Shown piece after piece: positions 1-7,690 of a stretch of DNA of 37,702 bases (position 1 is the stretch's first letter; each line of letters begins with the position of its first letter). Source of the stretch: Propionicimonas sp. (GTDB taxonomy: Bacteria; Actinomycetota; Actinomycetes; Propionibacteriales; Propionibacteriaceae); the NCBI RefSeq assembly GCF_029975155.1, contig NZ_JARKPQ010000156.1:1-37702 (forward strand), given 5' to 3'. The notes below the pieces were generated by a model. That model saw only the letters and a program-made list of their open reading frames with translations. It searched no databases and was not told the DNA's origin. A program made the translations under genes and the position numbers.

Positions 1-741
1 CGTGCCCGCGACGAGGGCGAGGTCGTCCGACACCCGATGACGCAGGCCCTGCAGGAGCCACCAGGCTCCGGCCCACACCAGCGCCGTCCAGCCCAGCATG
101 CTCAGGCCGAGTCCGATCAGGGGTCGCCGGGCTCCCGGCCAGACCCAGAGCGCGGCGATCGTCAGCGCCACTGTCGCCCAGGGCAGCCAGGCGGCGGCCG
201 CGGTCAGCGCCCGGAAGCCACCCTGCAGCAGGGGCAGTAACTGTGGGTCGACCCGGAACAGGGTGACGCCGCCGGTCACCTCGGGCAACCGGTCGATGAA
301 CGGGACGCCGGCGTCGGTCAGTCGCTGTGTGATCGCCGCGACGAAGGGCGCGAACCGCAGCTGCACCTCGCCCTCGGTCACCTGCAGCCGGCCCGGCTCG
401 CCGGTGAGCAGGGCCACCATCTCGCCGTGGGCGATCCGCAGACTCGCCGTCGCGGCGGCGTCGAAGGTGTCCCCGGTGACGAACTCGCCCACGACCCGGG
501 TCACCAGGGCTCCGACCAGCCGGTTGTCGGCCATGCCGAGCTGCTCGGTGACCGCCGAGCTGAGCTGCGTGGTCAGCACCTGGTGGACGGCCTCGCTGCG
601 CACGACCGGGCCGTAGGTCGCGACGAAGGCGTCGGTGTCCGCCACGAGGGTCTGCGCTCGTGCCGCCACCACGGACAGCGGCGCCGCCAGTCCGGCCAGC
701 ACAGCGAGCAGGATGCCGACGACCGTCCGCACGGCCTTCAC
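1..741 (-). CDS. Predicted membrane protein, 3' end beyond window
   Basis: I do not recognise the family. The 247 codons read here start at a GTG whose bases overlap the TGA stop of the ABC-F gene (GTGA, 738-741), implying translational coupling. Residues about 5-27 form a hydrophobic signal anchor. About 155 mainly polar residues follow, probably extracytoplasmic. Two strongly hydrophobic, Trp-rich helices lie at about 185-205 and 208-232. The frame is still open at base 1, so the C-terminus is missing. This layout (N-terminal anchor, external domain, C-terminal helices) fits an actinobacterial integral membrane protein of unknown function. The gene is real by overlap, codon usage and open frame; its function is unknown. 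Confidence 0.72.
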   Translation of the reverse strand, partial: MKAVRTVVGILLAVLAGLAAPLSVVAARAQTLVADTDAFVATYGPVVRSEAVHQVLTTQLSSAVTEQLGMADNRLVGALVTRVVGEFVTGDTFDAAATASLRIAHGEMVALLTGEPGRLQVTEGEVQLRFAPFVAAITQRLTDAGVPFIDRLPEVTGGVTLFRVDPQLLPLLQGGFRALTAAAAWLPWATVALTIAALWVWPGARRPLIGLGLSMLGWTALVWAGAWWLLQGLRHRVSDDLALVAGT

Positions 742-2621
742 TCCTCGCCCACCTCTTCGGCCAGCTCCAGCCACTGTCCCTCCAACTCGTTCTGCCGGGC
801 CAGCACCTCGTCGAGTTCCGCGCCCAGCGTGACCAGTCTCTCGTAGTCGGCGGCATGCGTGGCCATCTGGGAGTGCAACTCGCTGATCCTGGTGCCGAGC
901 TTCGCCAGCTGGGACTCCACGCGGGCGAGGTCCTTGCGCGCCTGGCGCTGGCGGGCCGCGTCGCCGGCGCTGGACCGGAGAGGTTGTTCGGCCGCCGGCG
1001 ATCCCGGCGTCCGCCGGGATGACGGTGGGGTGGCCGGTTGCCCACGCCGCCGGTCCAGGTACTCCTCGACGCCGCCGGGCAGCAGGACGCAGCTGCCGTC
1101 GCCCAGCAGCGCGTACTGCACATCGCACGTGCGCTCCAGGAACCACCGGTCGTGCGAGACCACCACCAGCGTGCCCGGCCAGTCGTCCAGGTAGTCCTCG
1201 ATCACCGTGAGCGTGTCGATGTCGAGGTCGTTCGTCGGCTCGTCCAGCAGCAGCACGTTCGGCTCGTCGAGCAGCAGTCGCAGGAACTGCAGCCGCCGGC
1301 GCTCGCCGCCGGACAGCTCGCCGATCCGGGTGACCAGTCGCTGGCCCGAGAAGCCGAAGTCCTCCAGCAGGCTGGACGCGGACGACTCCCTGCCCGTCGT
1401 CAGCCGCACCTGCCGCTGCAGCCGCTGCACGGACTCCAGCACCCGCTCGGACTCGTCCGGAACGTCCACGGTGGCCGCGTCCTGGGTGAGGTGGCCGATC
1501 CGCAGGGTGCGTCCGCGCTTGACCCGGCCGTGCTGCGGTGCCACCTCGCCGGCGAGCAGCCGCAGCAGAGTGGTCTTGCCCGAGCCGTTCACCCCGACGA
1601 TGCCGATCCTCATCCCGGGGCCGATCGACCAGTCGAGGTGGTCGAACAGCACGCGAGCGTCCCGGCCCGGTTCGGAGATCCCGGCGTTCGCCGGGATGAC
1701 GGTGGAGGTCGCCGGGATGACGGTGGAGGGAGAGGGCACGGCGTAGGTGACATCGTGCAGGTCGAACACGTCCTTGCCGAGGCGGGACGTGGCGAACTCA
1801 CGCAGCTTCAGGGTGTCCCGGGGCTCGGGGACGTCGCGGATCAGGACATTCGCCGCCTCGATCCGGAACTTTGGCTTGGACGTGCGCGCGGGCGGTCCGC
1901 GGCGCAGCCAGGCGAGCTCCTTGCGCAGCAGGTTCTGCCGCCGCGCCTCGTTCGCCGCGGCCTGCCGGACGCGCTCTGCCCTGGCCAGCACGTAGGCCGC
2001 GTAGCCGCCGTCGTAGGCGTCCACCCGCGCGTCGTGCACCTCCCAGACGCGGTTGCAGACCGCGTCGAGGAACCAGCGGTCGTGGCTGACCACCAGCATC
2101 GCCGTCCCCGCGGTCTGCAGGGTGTTCAGGTGGCCGGCCAGCCACGCCACGGCCTCCACGTCGAGGTGGTTGGTGGGCTCGTCCAGCACCAGCAGCTCAT
2201 GTCCCGCCAGCAGGACGGCGGCGAGGCTCACCCTGCGCCGCTCGCCGCCGCTCAGCTCCGCGACCGGACGGGCGAGGTCGACGTGGCCGAGCAGGTGGGT
2301 GACCACCGCGCGCTTGCCGGCGTCCGCTGCCCAGACGTGGTCGGGACGTCCCTCGACCACGACGTCGCGGACGGTCGCGGCGGGGGCGAAGTCCTCGACC
2401 TGGCCCAGGTGGCCGATGGACGCCGAGCGGTTCCGCACCACCTGGCCGGAGTCGGGCTCACGCTCGCCGACCAGGATTTCCAGCAGGGTGGTCTTGCCGT
2501 CCCCGTTGCGGCCCACGACGCCGACGACGTCACCGGAGTCGAGACCGAGGCTGACCTCGTCCAGCAGGATCCGGGTGCCGAACGCCAGCGAGATCCGCTC
2601 GGCGTTGACCAGATTGGCCAA
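738..2621 (-). CDS. ABC-F family ATPase (two ABC domains, no membrane domain)
   Basis: A 627-residue soluble ATPase of the ABC-F class, whose members act on ribosomes (translation factors or antibiotic-resistance proteins). Domain 1 has Walker A GRNGDGKT (37-44), signature LSGGE (123-127) and Walker B LVLDEPTNHLD (144-154). Domain 2 has Walker A GVNGSGKT (343-350), LSGGE (436-440) and LLLDEPTNDLD (457-467). The two are joined by a charged helical linker (about 210-285) in the position of the tRNA-interaction motif. A C-terminal coiled coil spans about 554-625, as in Uup-type members. The start is TTG at 2621, 10 bases after the DUF4191 stop; no upstream ATG/GTG fits. Two palindromic repeats are read in frame: residues about 299-316 lie inside domain 2 before its Walker A, and about 533-541 between domain 2 and the coiled coil. 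Which ABC-F subtype it is cannot be decided by eye. Confidence 0.93.
   Translation of the reverse strand: MANLVNAERISLAFGTRILLDEVSLGLDSGDVVGVVGRNGDGKTTLLEILVGEREPDSGQVVRNRSASIGHLGQVEDFAPAATVRDVVVEGRPDHVWAADAGKRAVVTHLLGHVDLARPVAELSGGERRRVSLAAVLLAGHELLVLDEPTNHLDVEAVAWLAGHLNTLQTAGTAMLVVSHDRWFLDAVCNRVWEVHDARVDAYDGGYAAYVLARAERVRQAAANEARRQNLLRKELAWLRRGPPARTSKPKFRIEAANVLIRDVPEPRDTLKLREFATSRLGKDVFDLHDVTYAVPSPSTVIPATSTVIPANAGISEPGRDARVLFDHLDWSIGPGMRIGIVGVNGSGKTTLLRLLAGEVAPQHGRVKRGRTLRIGHLTQDAATVDVPDESERVLESVQRLQRQVRLTTGRESSASSLLEDFGFSGQRLVTRIGELSGGERRRLQFLRLLLDEPNVLLLDEPTNDLDIDTLTVIEDYLDDWPGTLVVVSHDRWFLERTCDVQYALLGDGSCVLLPGGVEEYLDRRRGQPATPPSSRRTPGSPAAEQPLRSSAGDAARQRQARKDLARVESQLAKLGTRISELHSQMATHAADYERLVTLGAELDEVLARQNELEGQWLELAEEVGEE
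1000..1024. repeat. Family A palindromic repeat inside the ABC-F gene
   Basis: A single unit with inverted arms ATCCCGGCG / CGCCGGGAT. It is read in frame as part of the ABC-F linker before the C-terminal coiled coil, giving residues such as SSRRTPGS. The same unit recurs at 1677-1726, 7567-7645, 10879-10959, 14271-14460 and 19641-19704. Confidence 0.85.
1677..1726. repeat. Family A palindromic repeat with partial tandem copy, inside the ABC-F gene
   Basis: A full unit (GATCCCGGCG-TT-CGCCGGGATGAC) is followed at once by a truncated second copy (GTCGCCGGGATGACGGTGG). Both are read in frame within ABC domain 2 (residues about 299-316, including [11 protein letters not shown]), between its first strands and the Walker A motif. 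An unmodified ABC-F would not be expected to have this segment. Confidence 0.85.
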
Positions 2622-2631
2622 GGTCCGCCGC

Positions 2632-3393
2632 TCAGCGTCCCCGCATCGCCCGGTTGACGCCCTTCATGGACGGCATCGGGCCACGCGGCATCGGCACCTT
2701 CGGCCGGACGGCGTCCAGCGCCCGCAACCGGACCTTGACGTCGGTGACCTGACTCGCCTCGAGTTTCTTCGGCAGCTTCTTGATGGTGTCGGCCAGCTTG
2801 GCCAACGGCACCTGTCCCTCGCCGTCGCCCATCACGATCGTGGTCACGACGACGCCGTACGCGACCTGCTCGTGCTTGCGGGTCTCGGACGCGAGCAGGT
2901 TCTTCACCCGGCCGACGGAGCCCTCGCCGACCAGCACGATGCCACCCGGACCGACCGCGCGGTGCACGACGTCCAGCTGCTTGGTGGCGGCGATCGCCGG
3001 TTCGTAGAACCACTTCTTCTTGTCGAGCATGCTCAGCGCGACCTCCGCGGAGCCCGGCTGTCCTGCGTAGCGGATGAAGGTGGCCTTCTTGGCGCGGTCG
3101 AGCAGCACCCACAGGGCTGCGGTCAGGCCGCCGACGACCCCGAGGATGAGCCACATCCACCATGGCTGTGCGAACACCCCGACGACCACCGACAGCACCA
3201 GCACGCCGACGAACGACGCGGCGAGCAGCAGGTTCAGCCGCTTGTCGACCTCGGCAGTGACCTTGTAGGTCTGCCAGATCTGCTTGTACCAGGGCCAGTC
3301 GCGGGGGTCGGTGGAGTTCTTCTTCGCCAGCTTGGCAGCCTTGGCCTCTGCCTTCTGCTTCGCGGCCAGTTCCTTGGCCTTGTCGCTCGCCAT
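2632..3393 (-). CDS. DUF4191 family two-helix membrane protein
   Basis: A 253-residue protein with a Lys/Ala-rich cytoplasmic N-terminus (about 1-45), two adjacent transmembrane helices (about 55-75 and 80-100, with the motif QPWWMW between them) and a cytoplasmic C-terminal domain ending in a basic tail. This matches actinobacterial DUF4191, whose member in M. tuberculosis (Rv2219, from memory) sits directly after lipA, as here. The ATG at 3393 follows the lipA TAG stop with no intervening base, so the pair is co-translated. Function is unknown; the constant link to lipA suggests a role near lipoate metabolism or the membrane, but that is inference. Confidence 0.9.
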   Translation of the reverse strand: MASDKAKELAAKQKAEAKAAKLAKKNSTDPRDWPWYKQIWQTYKVTAEVDKRLNLLLAASFVGVLVLSVVVGVFAQPWWMWLILGVVGGLTAALWVLLDRAKKATFIRYAGQPGSAEVALSMLDKKKWFYEPAIAATKQLDVVHRAVGPGGIVLVGEGSVGRVKNLLASETRKHEQVAYGVVVTTIVMGDGEGQVPLAKLADTIKKLPKKLEASQVTDVKVRLRALDAVRPKVPMPRGPMPSMKGVNRAMRGR

Positions 3394-4344
3394 CTATGCG
3401 CTCCGTGTCTGCTCACTGGCCCGCTGCTCGCGGGCCGTCATCGCCTGCCGGTACAGTCGGCCGGCGCGGTAGGAAGAACGTACCAAGGGTCCGCTCAGTA
3501 CGCCGACAAAGCCGATGGCGGTGGCCTCGGCGGCCAGCTCGTCGAACTCGGCGGGCGTCACCCAGCGATCGATCGGGTGGTGCCGGACGGACGGGCGCAG
3601 GTACTGCGTGATCGTCAGCAGCTCCGCACCGGCGGCGTACAGGTCGCGCATCGCCTGCGAGATCTCCTCACGGGTCTCGCCCATGCCGAGGATCAGGTTC
3701 GACTTGGTGACCAGCCCGTCCTCACGCGCCCAGGTGAGCACCTGCAGCGACTTCTCGTAGCGGAACCCGGGCCGGATCTGCTTGAAGATCCGCGGCACGG
3801 TCTCCACGTTGTGGGCGAACACCTCCGGACGGGTGTCGAACACCTGCTGGAGCAGCTCCCGCCGTCCGGAGAAGTCGGGGGCGAGCATCTCGACGCCCAC
3901 CCCGGGGTTGTGCGCGTGGATCTGCCGGATCGTCTCGGCGTACAGCCAGGCGCCCTCGTCCTCCAGGTCGTCGCGGCAGACGCCGGTGACGGTCGCGTAG
4001 CGCAGGCCCATGGTCTTCACCGACTCGGCGACCCGCAGGGGCTCGGCGGTGTCATAGCCGGACGGCTTGCGCGACTCGATCTGGCAGAAGTCGCAGCGGC
4101 GCGTGCACGAGTCGCCGCCGATCAGGAAGGTGGCCTCGCGGTCCTGCCAGCACTCGAAGATGTTCGGGCAGCCGGCCTCCTGGCAGACCGTGTGCAGCCC
4201 CTCGTCCTTCACCAGTTGCTGCAACTCCCGGTAGTCGGGACCCATCGTCGCGGTGGTCTTGATCCACGACGGCTTGCGCTCGATCGGGGTCTGGGCGTTG
4301 CGCACCTCGAGGCGGAGCAGTCGTCGCGGCTGGGTGTCGGTCAC
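3394..4344 (-). CDS. lipA: Lipoyl synthase
   Basis: A radical SAM enzyme that inserts two sulfurs into octanoyl groups on lipoyl domains, completing lipoate made in situ. It is 316 residues long, the normal size. The auxiliary cluster motif CX4CX5C is complete (C54, C59, C65, in [13 protein letters not shown]), as is the radical SAM motif CX3CX2C (C80, C84, C87, in CTRRCDFC). The C-terminal RSSYRAG segment supplies the conserved Ser that ligates the auxiliary cluster. The start is GTG at 4344, 10 bases after the lipB stop. Its substrates are probably the two lipoyl domains of the E2 protein encoded upstream in the same transcript. Nothing is missing. Confidence 0.97.
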   Translation of the reverse strand: MTDTQPRRLLRLEVRNAQTPIERKPSWIKTTATMGPDYRELQQLVKDEGLHTVCQEAGCPNIFECWQDREATFLIGGDSCTRRCDFCQIESRKPSGYDTAEPLRVAESVKTMGLRYATVTGVCRDDLEDEGAWLYAETIRQIHAHNPGVGVEMLAPDFSGRRELLQQVFDTRPEVFAHNVETVPRIFKQIRPGFRYEKSLQVLTWAREDGLVTKSNLILGMGETREEISQAMRDLYAAGAELLTITQYLRPSVRHHPIDRWVTPAEFDELAAEATAIGFVGVLSGPLVRSSYRAGRLYRQAMTAREQRASEQTRSA

Positions 4345-4354
4345 CCGCGCAAGC

Positions 4355-5338
4355 CTACCCTGACAAGCCGGTCAGCCCGTAGGTCACCGCCTGCCGGGGG
4401 ACGCTCGCCAGGTCCGGCGACAGGGCGAACGGCTCAAAGGCGAGCAGCTCGGTCAGGTGCGGCTCCAGCGCCCGGCCCACCTCGACCAGGGACGGGGCGG
4501 CACCGCCCAGTTCGGCGGCCAGCGAGGTGACTCCGGCGTCGGAGATGCCACACGGCACGATCCGGCCGAAGTCGGCGAGGTCGGAGGTGATGTTCAGGGC
4601 GAAGCCGTGCATGGTGGTCTGCCGCGCCACCCGGATGCCGATCGCGGCGATCTTGCGTTCCGGACGCCCGGCGTCCGCGGCCAGCCAGACGCCGGTGCGC
4701 CCGGGCACCCGTCCGGTGGCCACGCCATAGCCGGTCAGCAGCCGGATCAGCGCCTCCTCCACGCGGCGGACGTAGTCGACGACCCCTACGCCGCGCGGCA
4801 GGAACACGATCGGGTAGCCGACCAGCTGTCCGGGCCCGTGGTAGGTGATCTTGCCGCCGCGGTCCACGTCCACCACCGGGGTGCCGTCGAAGGGACGCTC
4901 GTGCGGCTCGGTGCGCCGTCCGGCCGTGTAGACCGGCGGGTGCTCGACGTACAGCACCTGCGGGCCCAGCTCGCCGGAGGACACCTGCGCGTGCACCTCG
5001 CGCTGCAGCGCCCACGCCTCGTGGTAGTCGGTCAGCCGCCCCTCGGCAAATCCGAGGTAGCGGAAGCTGGCCAGCCGCGGGTCGGGCAGTTGCTCCCTGC
5101 CCCCAGATCCACCCATCGTCGAGCCTGTCGAGACGTGTGCCGGAGTGGCGTCGTCCTCGCGGTCGCTGCCCCCTGCCTTACCGCTCGTCGAGCTTGTCGA
5201 GACGTGTGCCGTAGCGCCCTCTTCCTCTCGCTCCGTGAGCCCGGATCCACCGATCGAGCGCGTCTCGACAGGCTCGACGAACGGTGGATCAGGGCTGAGG
5301 AGCCGCGACGAAGGAGCGGCGTCACGAAGGGCGCTCAC
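4355..5338 (-). CDS. lipB: Octanoyltransferase LipB with repeat-encoded N-terminal extension
   Basis: Transfers octanoate from acyl carrier protein to lipoyl domains, the step before LipA. The catalytic core starts at about FRYLGF and has the family motifs [14 protein letters not shown], the [10 protein letters not shown] lysine segment and the catalytic Cys in IVPCGI. Starting at GTG 5338 gives 327 residues, against about 210-250 in the family. That GTG overlaps the sucB stop (GTGA, 5335-5338) and has a GGAGGAGG sequence about 11 bases upstream, so it is the better supported start. The extra N-terminus of about 80 residues is read through three copies of a palindromic repeat and is rich in Ser, Thr and Gly. 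An internal ATG at 5116 would give 253 residues but has no ribosome-binding site and lies inside a repeat. Product assignment is sure; the start is not. Confidence 0.93.
   Translation of the reverse strand: MSALRDAAPSSRLLSPDPPFVEPVETRSIGGSGLTEREEEGATAHVSTSSTSGKAGGSDREDDATPAHVSTGSTMGGSGGREQLPDPRLASFRYLGFAEGRLTDYHEAWALQREVHAQVSSGELGPQVLYVEHPPVYTAGRRTEPHERPFDGTPVVDVDRGGKITYHGPGQLVGYPIVFLPRGVGVVDYVRRVEEALIRLLTGYGVATGRVPGRTGVWLAADAGRPERKIAAIGIRVARQTTMHGFALNITSDLADFGRIVPCGISDAGVTSLAAELGGAAPSLVEVGRALEPHLTELLAFEPFALSPDLASVPRQAVTYGLTGLSG
5106..5290. repeat. Family B palindromic repeat cluster (three copies) at the lipB 5' end
   Basis: The core CGTCGAGCCTGTCGAGACG occurs at 5117-5135, again with one change (GCTTGTC) at 5186-5204, and inverted at 5261-5279. 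The third copy is bounded by long complementary arms, GATCCACCG (5244-5252) and CGGTGGATC (5282-5290). A fourth copy lies at 23113-23149. All three here fall within the open lipB N-terminal frame. Confidence 0.85.
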
Positions 5339-7113
5339 AGCTCGAAGTCGCCCTCCTCCAGCCGGGCCTTCACGACGCTGAGGAACCGCGCGGCGTCCGC
5401 CCCGTCCACCAGCCGGTGGTCGTAGCTCATCGACAGGTACATCATGTCGCGCACCGCGATGATCTCGCCGAGGTTCGGGTCCTTGACGACCATCGGACGC
5501 TTCACCAGCGCGCCGGTGCCGAGGATGGCCACCTGCGGCTGGTTGATGATCGGGGTGTCGAACAGCGTGCCGGCAGACCCGTAGTTGGTGATGGTGAAGG
5601 TGCCGCCGGAGAGTTCGTCCGGGGTGACCTTGTTGCTGCGGCTGCGGGCGGCCAGGTCGCCGATCTTCTTGGCCAGGCCGCTGACGCTGAGGTCGCCGGC
5701 GTCCTTGATCACCGGGACCATCAGGCCCTTCTCGGTGTCGACAGCGACGCCCAGGTGCTCGGCGTCGGCGTAGGTGATCGTGCCGGCCTCGGTGTCGATG
5801 GTGGCGTTGACCTTCGGGAACTGCTTGAGCGCCTCGATCGCTGCCTTCGCGATGAACGGCAGGTACGACAACCCGACGCCTTCGCGGGCCCTGAACGCGT
5901 CCTTCTCCTTCGCGCGGAGCTTGGAGACGGCGGTCAGGTCGACCTCGACCGTCGCGGTCAGCTGTGCGGAGATCTGCAGCGACTCCACCATGCGCTTGGC
6001 GATCGTGGCCCGGATCCGGGTCATCTTCTCGGTGGTGCCGCGCTTGCCGTCGTCCGTGCCGGCTGCGGGGGCTGCGGCCGGAGCCGGCGCCGCGGCGGGC
6101 GTGGGTGCCGGGGCAGCCGCGGCCCGTGCGGCCTCTTCCGCAGCCTTGCGCGCGGCCTCCTTGGCCGCTTCGGCCGCGGCCACGACGTCCTGCTTGCGGA
6201 TGCGTCCGCCGACACCGGTGCCGGTGATGCCTGCCAGGTCGATGCCAGCGGCTTCGGCCATCTTGCGGACCAGCGGCGTCACGTAGCCGGCGTCCGGGGT
6301 CTCCTCGGCGGCTCGCCGCGCCGGGCTCGGAGCAGCGGCCGGCGTGGGTGCGGGGCTGGGTGCCGGAGCAGGGGTCGGCGCCGGAGCCTGGGTCTGCACG
6401 GGTGCTGGCGTGGGAGCGGGTGCCGGTTCTGGTGCGGGGGCCGGCGTGGGCGCGGGTGCCGCGGCCTGAGCTGCCTGGGCCGAGCCGATCACGGCGAGCA
6501 CGGAGCCGACCGCTGCGACGCCGTCCTCCTGGACGCGGATCTCCAGCAGGGTGCCGGAGGCCGGGGCGGGGATCTCGGTGTCGACCTTGTCCGTGGACAC
6601 CTCGACCAGTGGCTCGTCCGCCTCGACCTGGTCGCCGACGCTCTTCAGCCACCGGGAGATCGTGCCCTCGGTCACGGACTCGCCCAGCTGAGGGAGCACC
6701 ACCTCTGTACCGGACGCGGCACCGGATGCGGCCGGGGGCTGCGGGGCTTCGGCCGGCGTGGACTCGGCTGCCGCGGCCTGCTCCTCCTCGACGTCCGGCT
6801 GAGCGGACTCGGCCGGGGCGGACTCCGCGGTCGGTTCGGGCTGCGGGGCGGCCGGAGCCTCGCCGTCGGCCTCGTCCGGTTCGCCGATCGTGGCCAGCAC
6901 TGCGCCCACCGGAGCGACGCCGTCCTCCTCCACGAGGATCTCGAGCACGACGCCGGCAACGGGGGAGGGGATCTCGGTGTCGACCTTGTCGGTCGAGACC
7001 TCCACCAGAGGCTCGTCGACCTCCACCCGGTCACCCACGCGCTTGAGCCAGCGGGAAATGGTGCCCTCGGTGACGCTTTCCCCGAGTGCCGGCAACGGGA
7101 CGGGAGTGGACAT
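5335..7113 (-). CDS. sucB: Dihydrolipoamide acyltransferase (2-oxoacid dehydrogenase E2, SucB type)
   Basis: Core E2 subunit that moves acyl groups from lipoyl-lysine to CoA. Order of domains in 592 residues: lipoyl domain 1 (about 1-78, lipoyl Lys43 in [11 protein letters not shown]); Ala/Pro/Glu linker; lipoyl domain 2 (about 135-212, Lys176 in the identical motif); a long Ala/Pro linker; peripheral subunit-binding domain ([17 protein letters not shown]...GGRIRKQDV); and the catalytic domain ending in SYDHRLVDG, with catalytic His566 and Asp570. ATG at 7113 has AAGGAG upstream. Although usually annotated sucB, the actinobacterial homologue next to lipB/lipA serves as pyruvate dehydrogenase E2 in M. 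tuberculosis (DlaT), so the substrate (pyruvate or 2-oxoglutarate) is open. It leads the sucB-lipB-lipA-DUF4191 operon. Confidence 0.95.
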   Translation of the reverse strand: MSTPVPLPALGESVTEGTISRWLKRVGDRVEVDEPLVEVSTDKVDTEIPSPVAGVVLEILVEEDGVAPVGAVLATIGEPDEADGEAPAAPQPEPTAESAPAESAQPDVEEEQAAAAESTPAEAPQPPAASGAASGTEVVLPQLGESVTEGTISRWLKSVGDQVEADEPLVEVSTDKVDTEIPAPASGTLLEIRVQEDGVAAVGSVLAVIGSAQAAQAAAPAPTPAPAPEPAPAPTPAPVQTQAPAPTPAPAPSPAPTPAAAPSPARRAAEETPDAGYVTPLVRKMAEAAGIDLAGITGTGVGGRIRKQDVVAAAEAAKEAARKAAEEAARAAAAPAPTPAAAPAPAAAPAAGTDDGKRGTTEKMTRIRATIAKRMVESLQISAQLTATVEVDLTAVSKLRAKEKDAFRAREGVGLSYLPFIAKAAIEALKQFPKVNATIDTEAGTITYADAEHLGVAVDTEKGLMVPVIKDAGDLSVSGLAKKIGDLAARSRSNKVTPDELSGGTFTITNYGSAGTLFDTPIINQPQVAILGTGALVKRPMVVKDPNLGEIIAVRDMMYLSMSYDHRLVDGADAARFLSVVKARLEEGDFEL

Positions 7114-7178
7114 GTCGGGTGCTCCTTCGCTGTCTTGTCAGTGCTGGGTTCACATTAGCCCGGAAACCGGGCGCCATA

Positions 7179-7515
7179 ATGGGCGCCGTGGGCTGGTTCT
7201 CCAGAAAGCGGGACAGAGCGGCGACCGCCACGGGCCGGGACGCGGCCGTGGAGGCGGCGACCGTCGCGCACCTGGAGGACTTCATCACCACCCCGTCGTG
7301 GCGTGGAGGCCTTCATCGAGCAGCCCACCACGATGACGAGGGCAACGCTGCTGCTGATCGCCTCCGACGGGGAGTGGACGCGGCGCAGCGTCGGCAGCGT
7401 CGAGTGGGCCCGGAAGTTCGCCTCCGGCCACCGCCTGCCCGCCTACGACGCCGGCGTGGTCGGCTACCCCCAACGCATGCGCGACTACAACGCCCGCCGC
7501 CGTTCCCGCGGCTGA
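7179..7515 (+). pseudogene. Small conserved protein, broken by a 1-base frameshift
   Basis: The first part (ATG 7179, MGAVGWFSRKRDRA...HLEDFITT) and the last part (...VEAFIEQPTTMTRATLLLIASDG...YPQRMRDYN) lie in adjacent frames. Removing one C from the run CCCC at 7291-7294 joins them through TTRRGVEAFIE into a 111-residue protein with a natural N-terminus and stop. From memory this matches a small actinobacterial family of about 110 residues, sometimes labelled oxidoreductase; its function is unknown. It diverges from sucB, with 65 bases between the starts. Either the gene is recently inactivated or the extra C is a sequencing error. Confidence 0.75.
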
Positions 7516-7566
7516 GCAGCCGTCGGTTTCGTGGGACGGCTGGTCGCGGCATCCCGGCCGCGTCGT

Positions 7567-7645
7567 GTCATCCCGGGCTCGACCCGGGATCCCGTGGTGG
7601 AGTTGCCGGGCCGGTGCAGGGATCCCGGCGTTCGCCGGGATGACG
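7567..7645. repeat. Family A doublet between convergent genes
   Basis: Two palindromes face each other: GTCATCCCGGG...CCCGGGATCCC (7567-7593) and GGATCCCGGCG...CGCCGGGATGACG (7619-7645), separated by about 25 bases. The spacer contains GAGTTGCC, as does the doublet at 14379-14460. It sits between the stops of the broken small gene (7515) and the FAD oxidoreductase (7691), and may also act as a bidirectional terminator. A degenerate further piece follows at 7655-7670. Confidence 0.88.
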
Positions 7646-7690
7646 TGGGGTGCAGGCGCCGGGACGACGTGTGGGTGCCGTGGGGCAGGT

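Noticed and set aside
2053-4530. Very long open frame on the plus strand opposite ABC-F, DUF4191 and lipA.
   Set aside because: High GC makes antisense frames open by chance; the minus-strand genes have clear motifs and this frame has only low-complexity Arg/Val/Gly composition.
4355-6652. A 765-codon frame that would fuse lipB with a large N-terminal part.
   Set aside because: The upstream portion is an off-frame shadow of sucB (Arg/Gly-rich, no domain); lipB starts at or after 5338.
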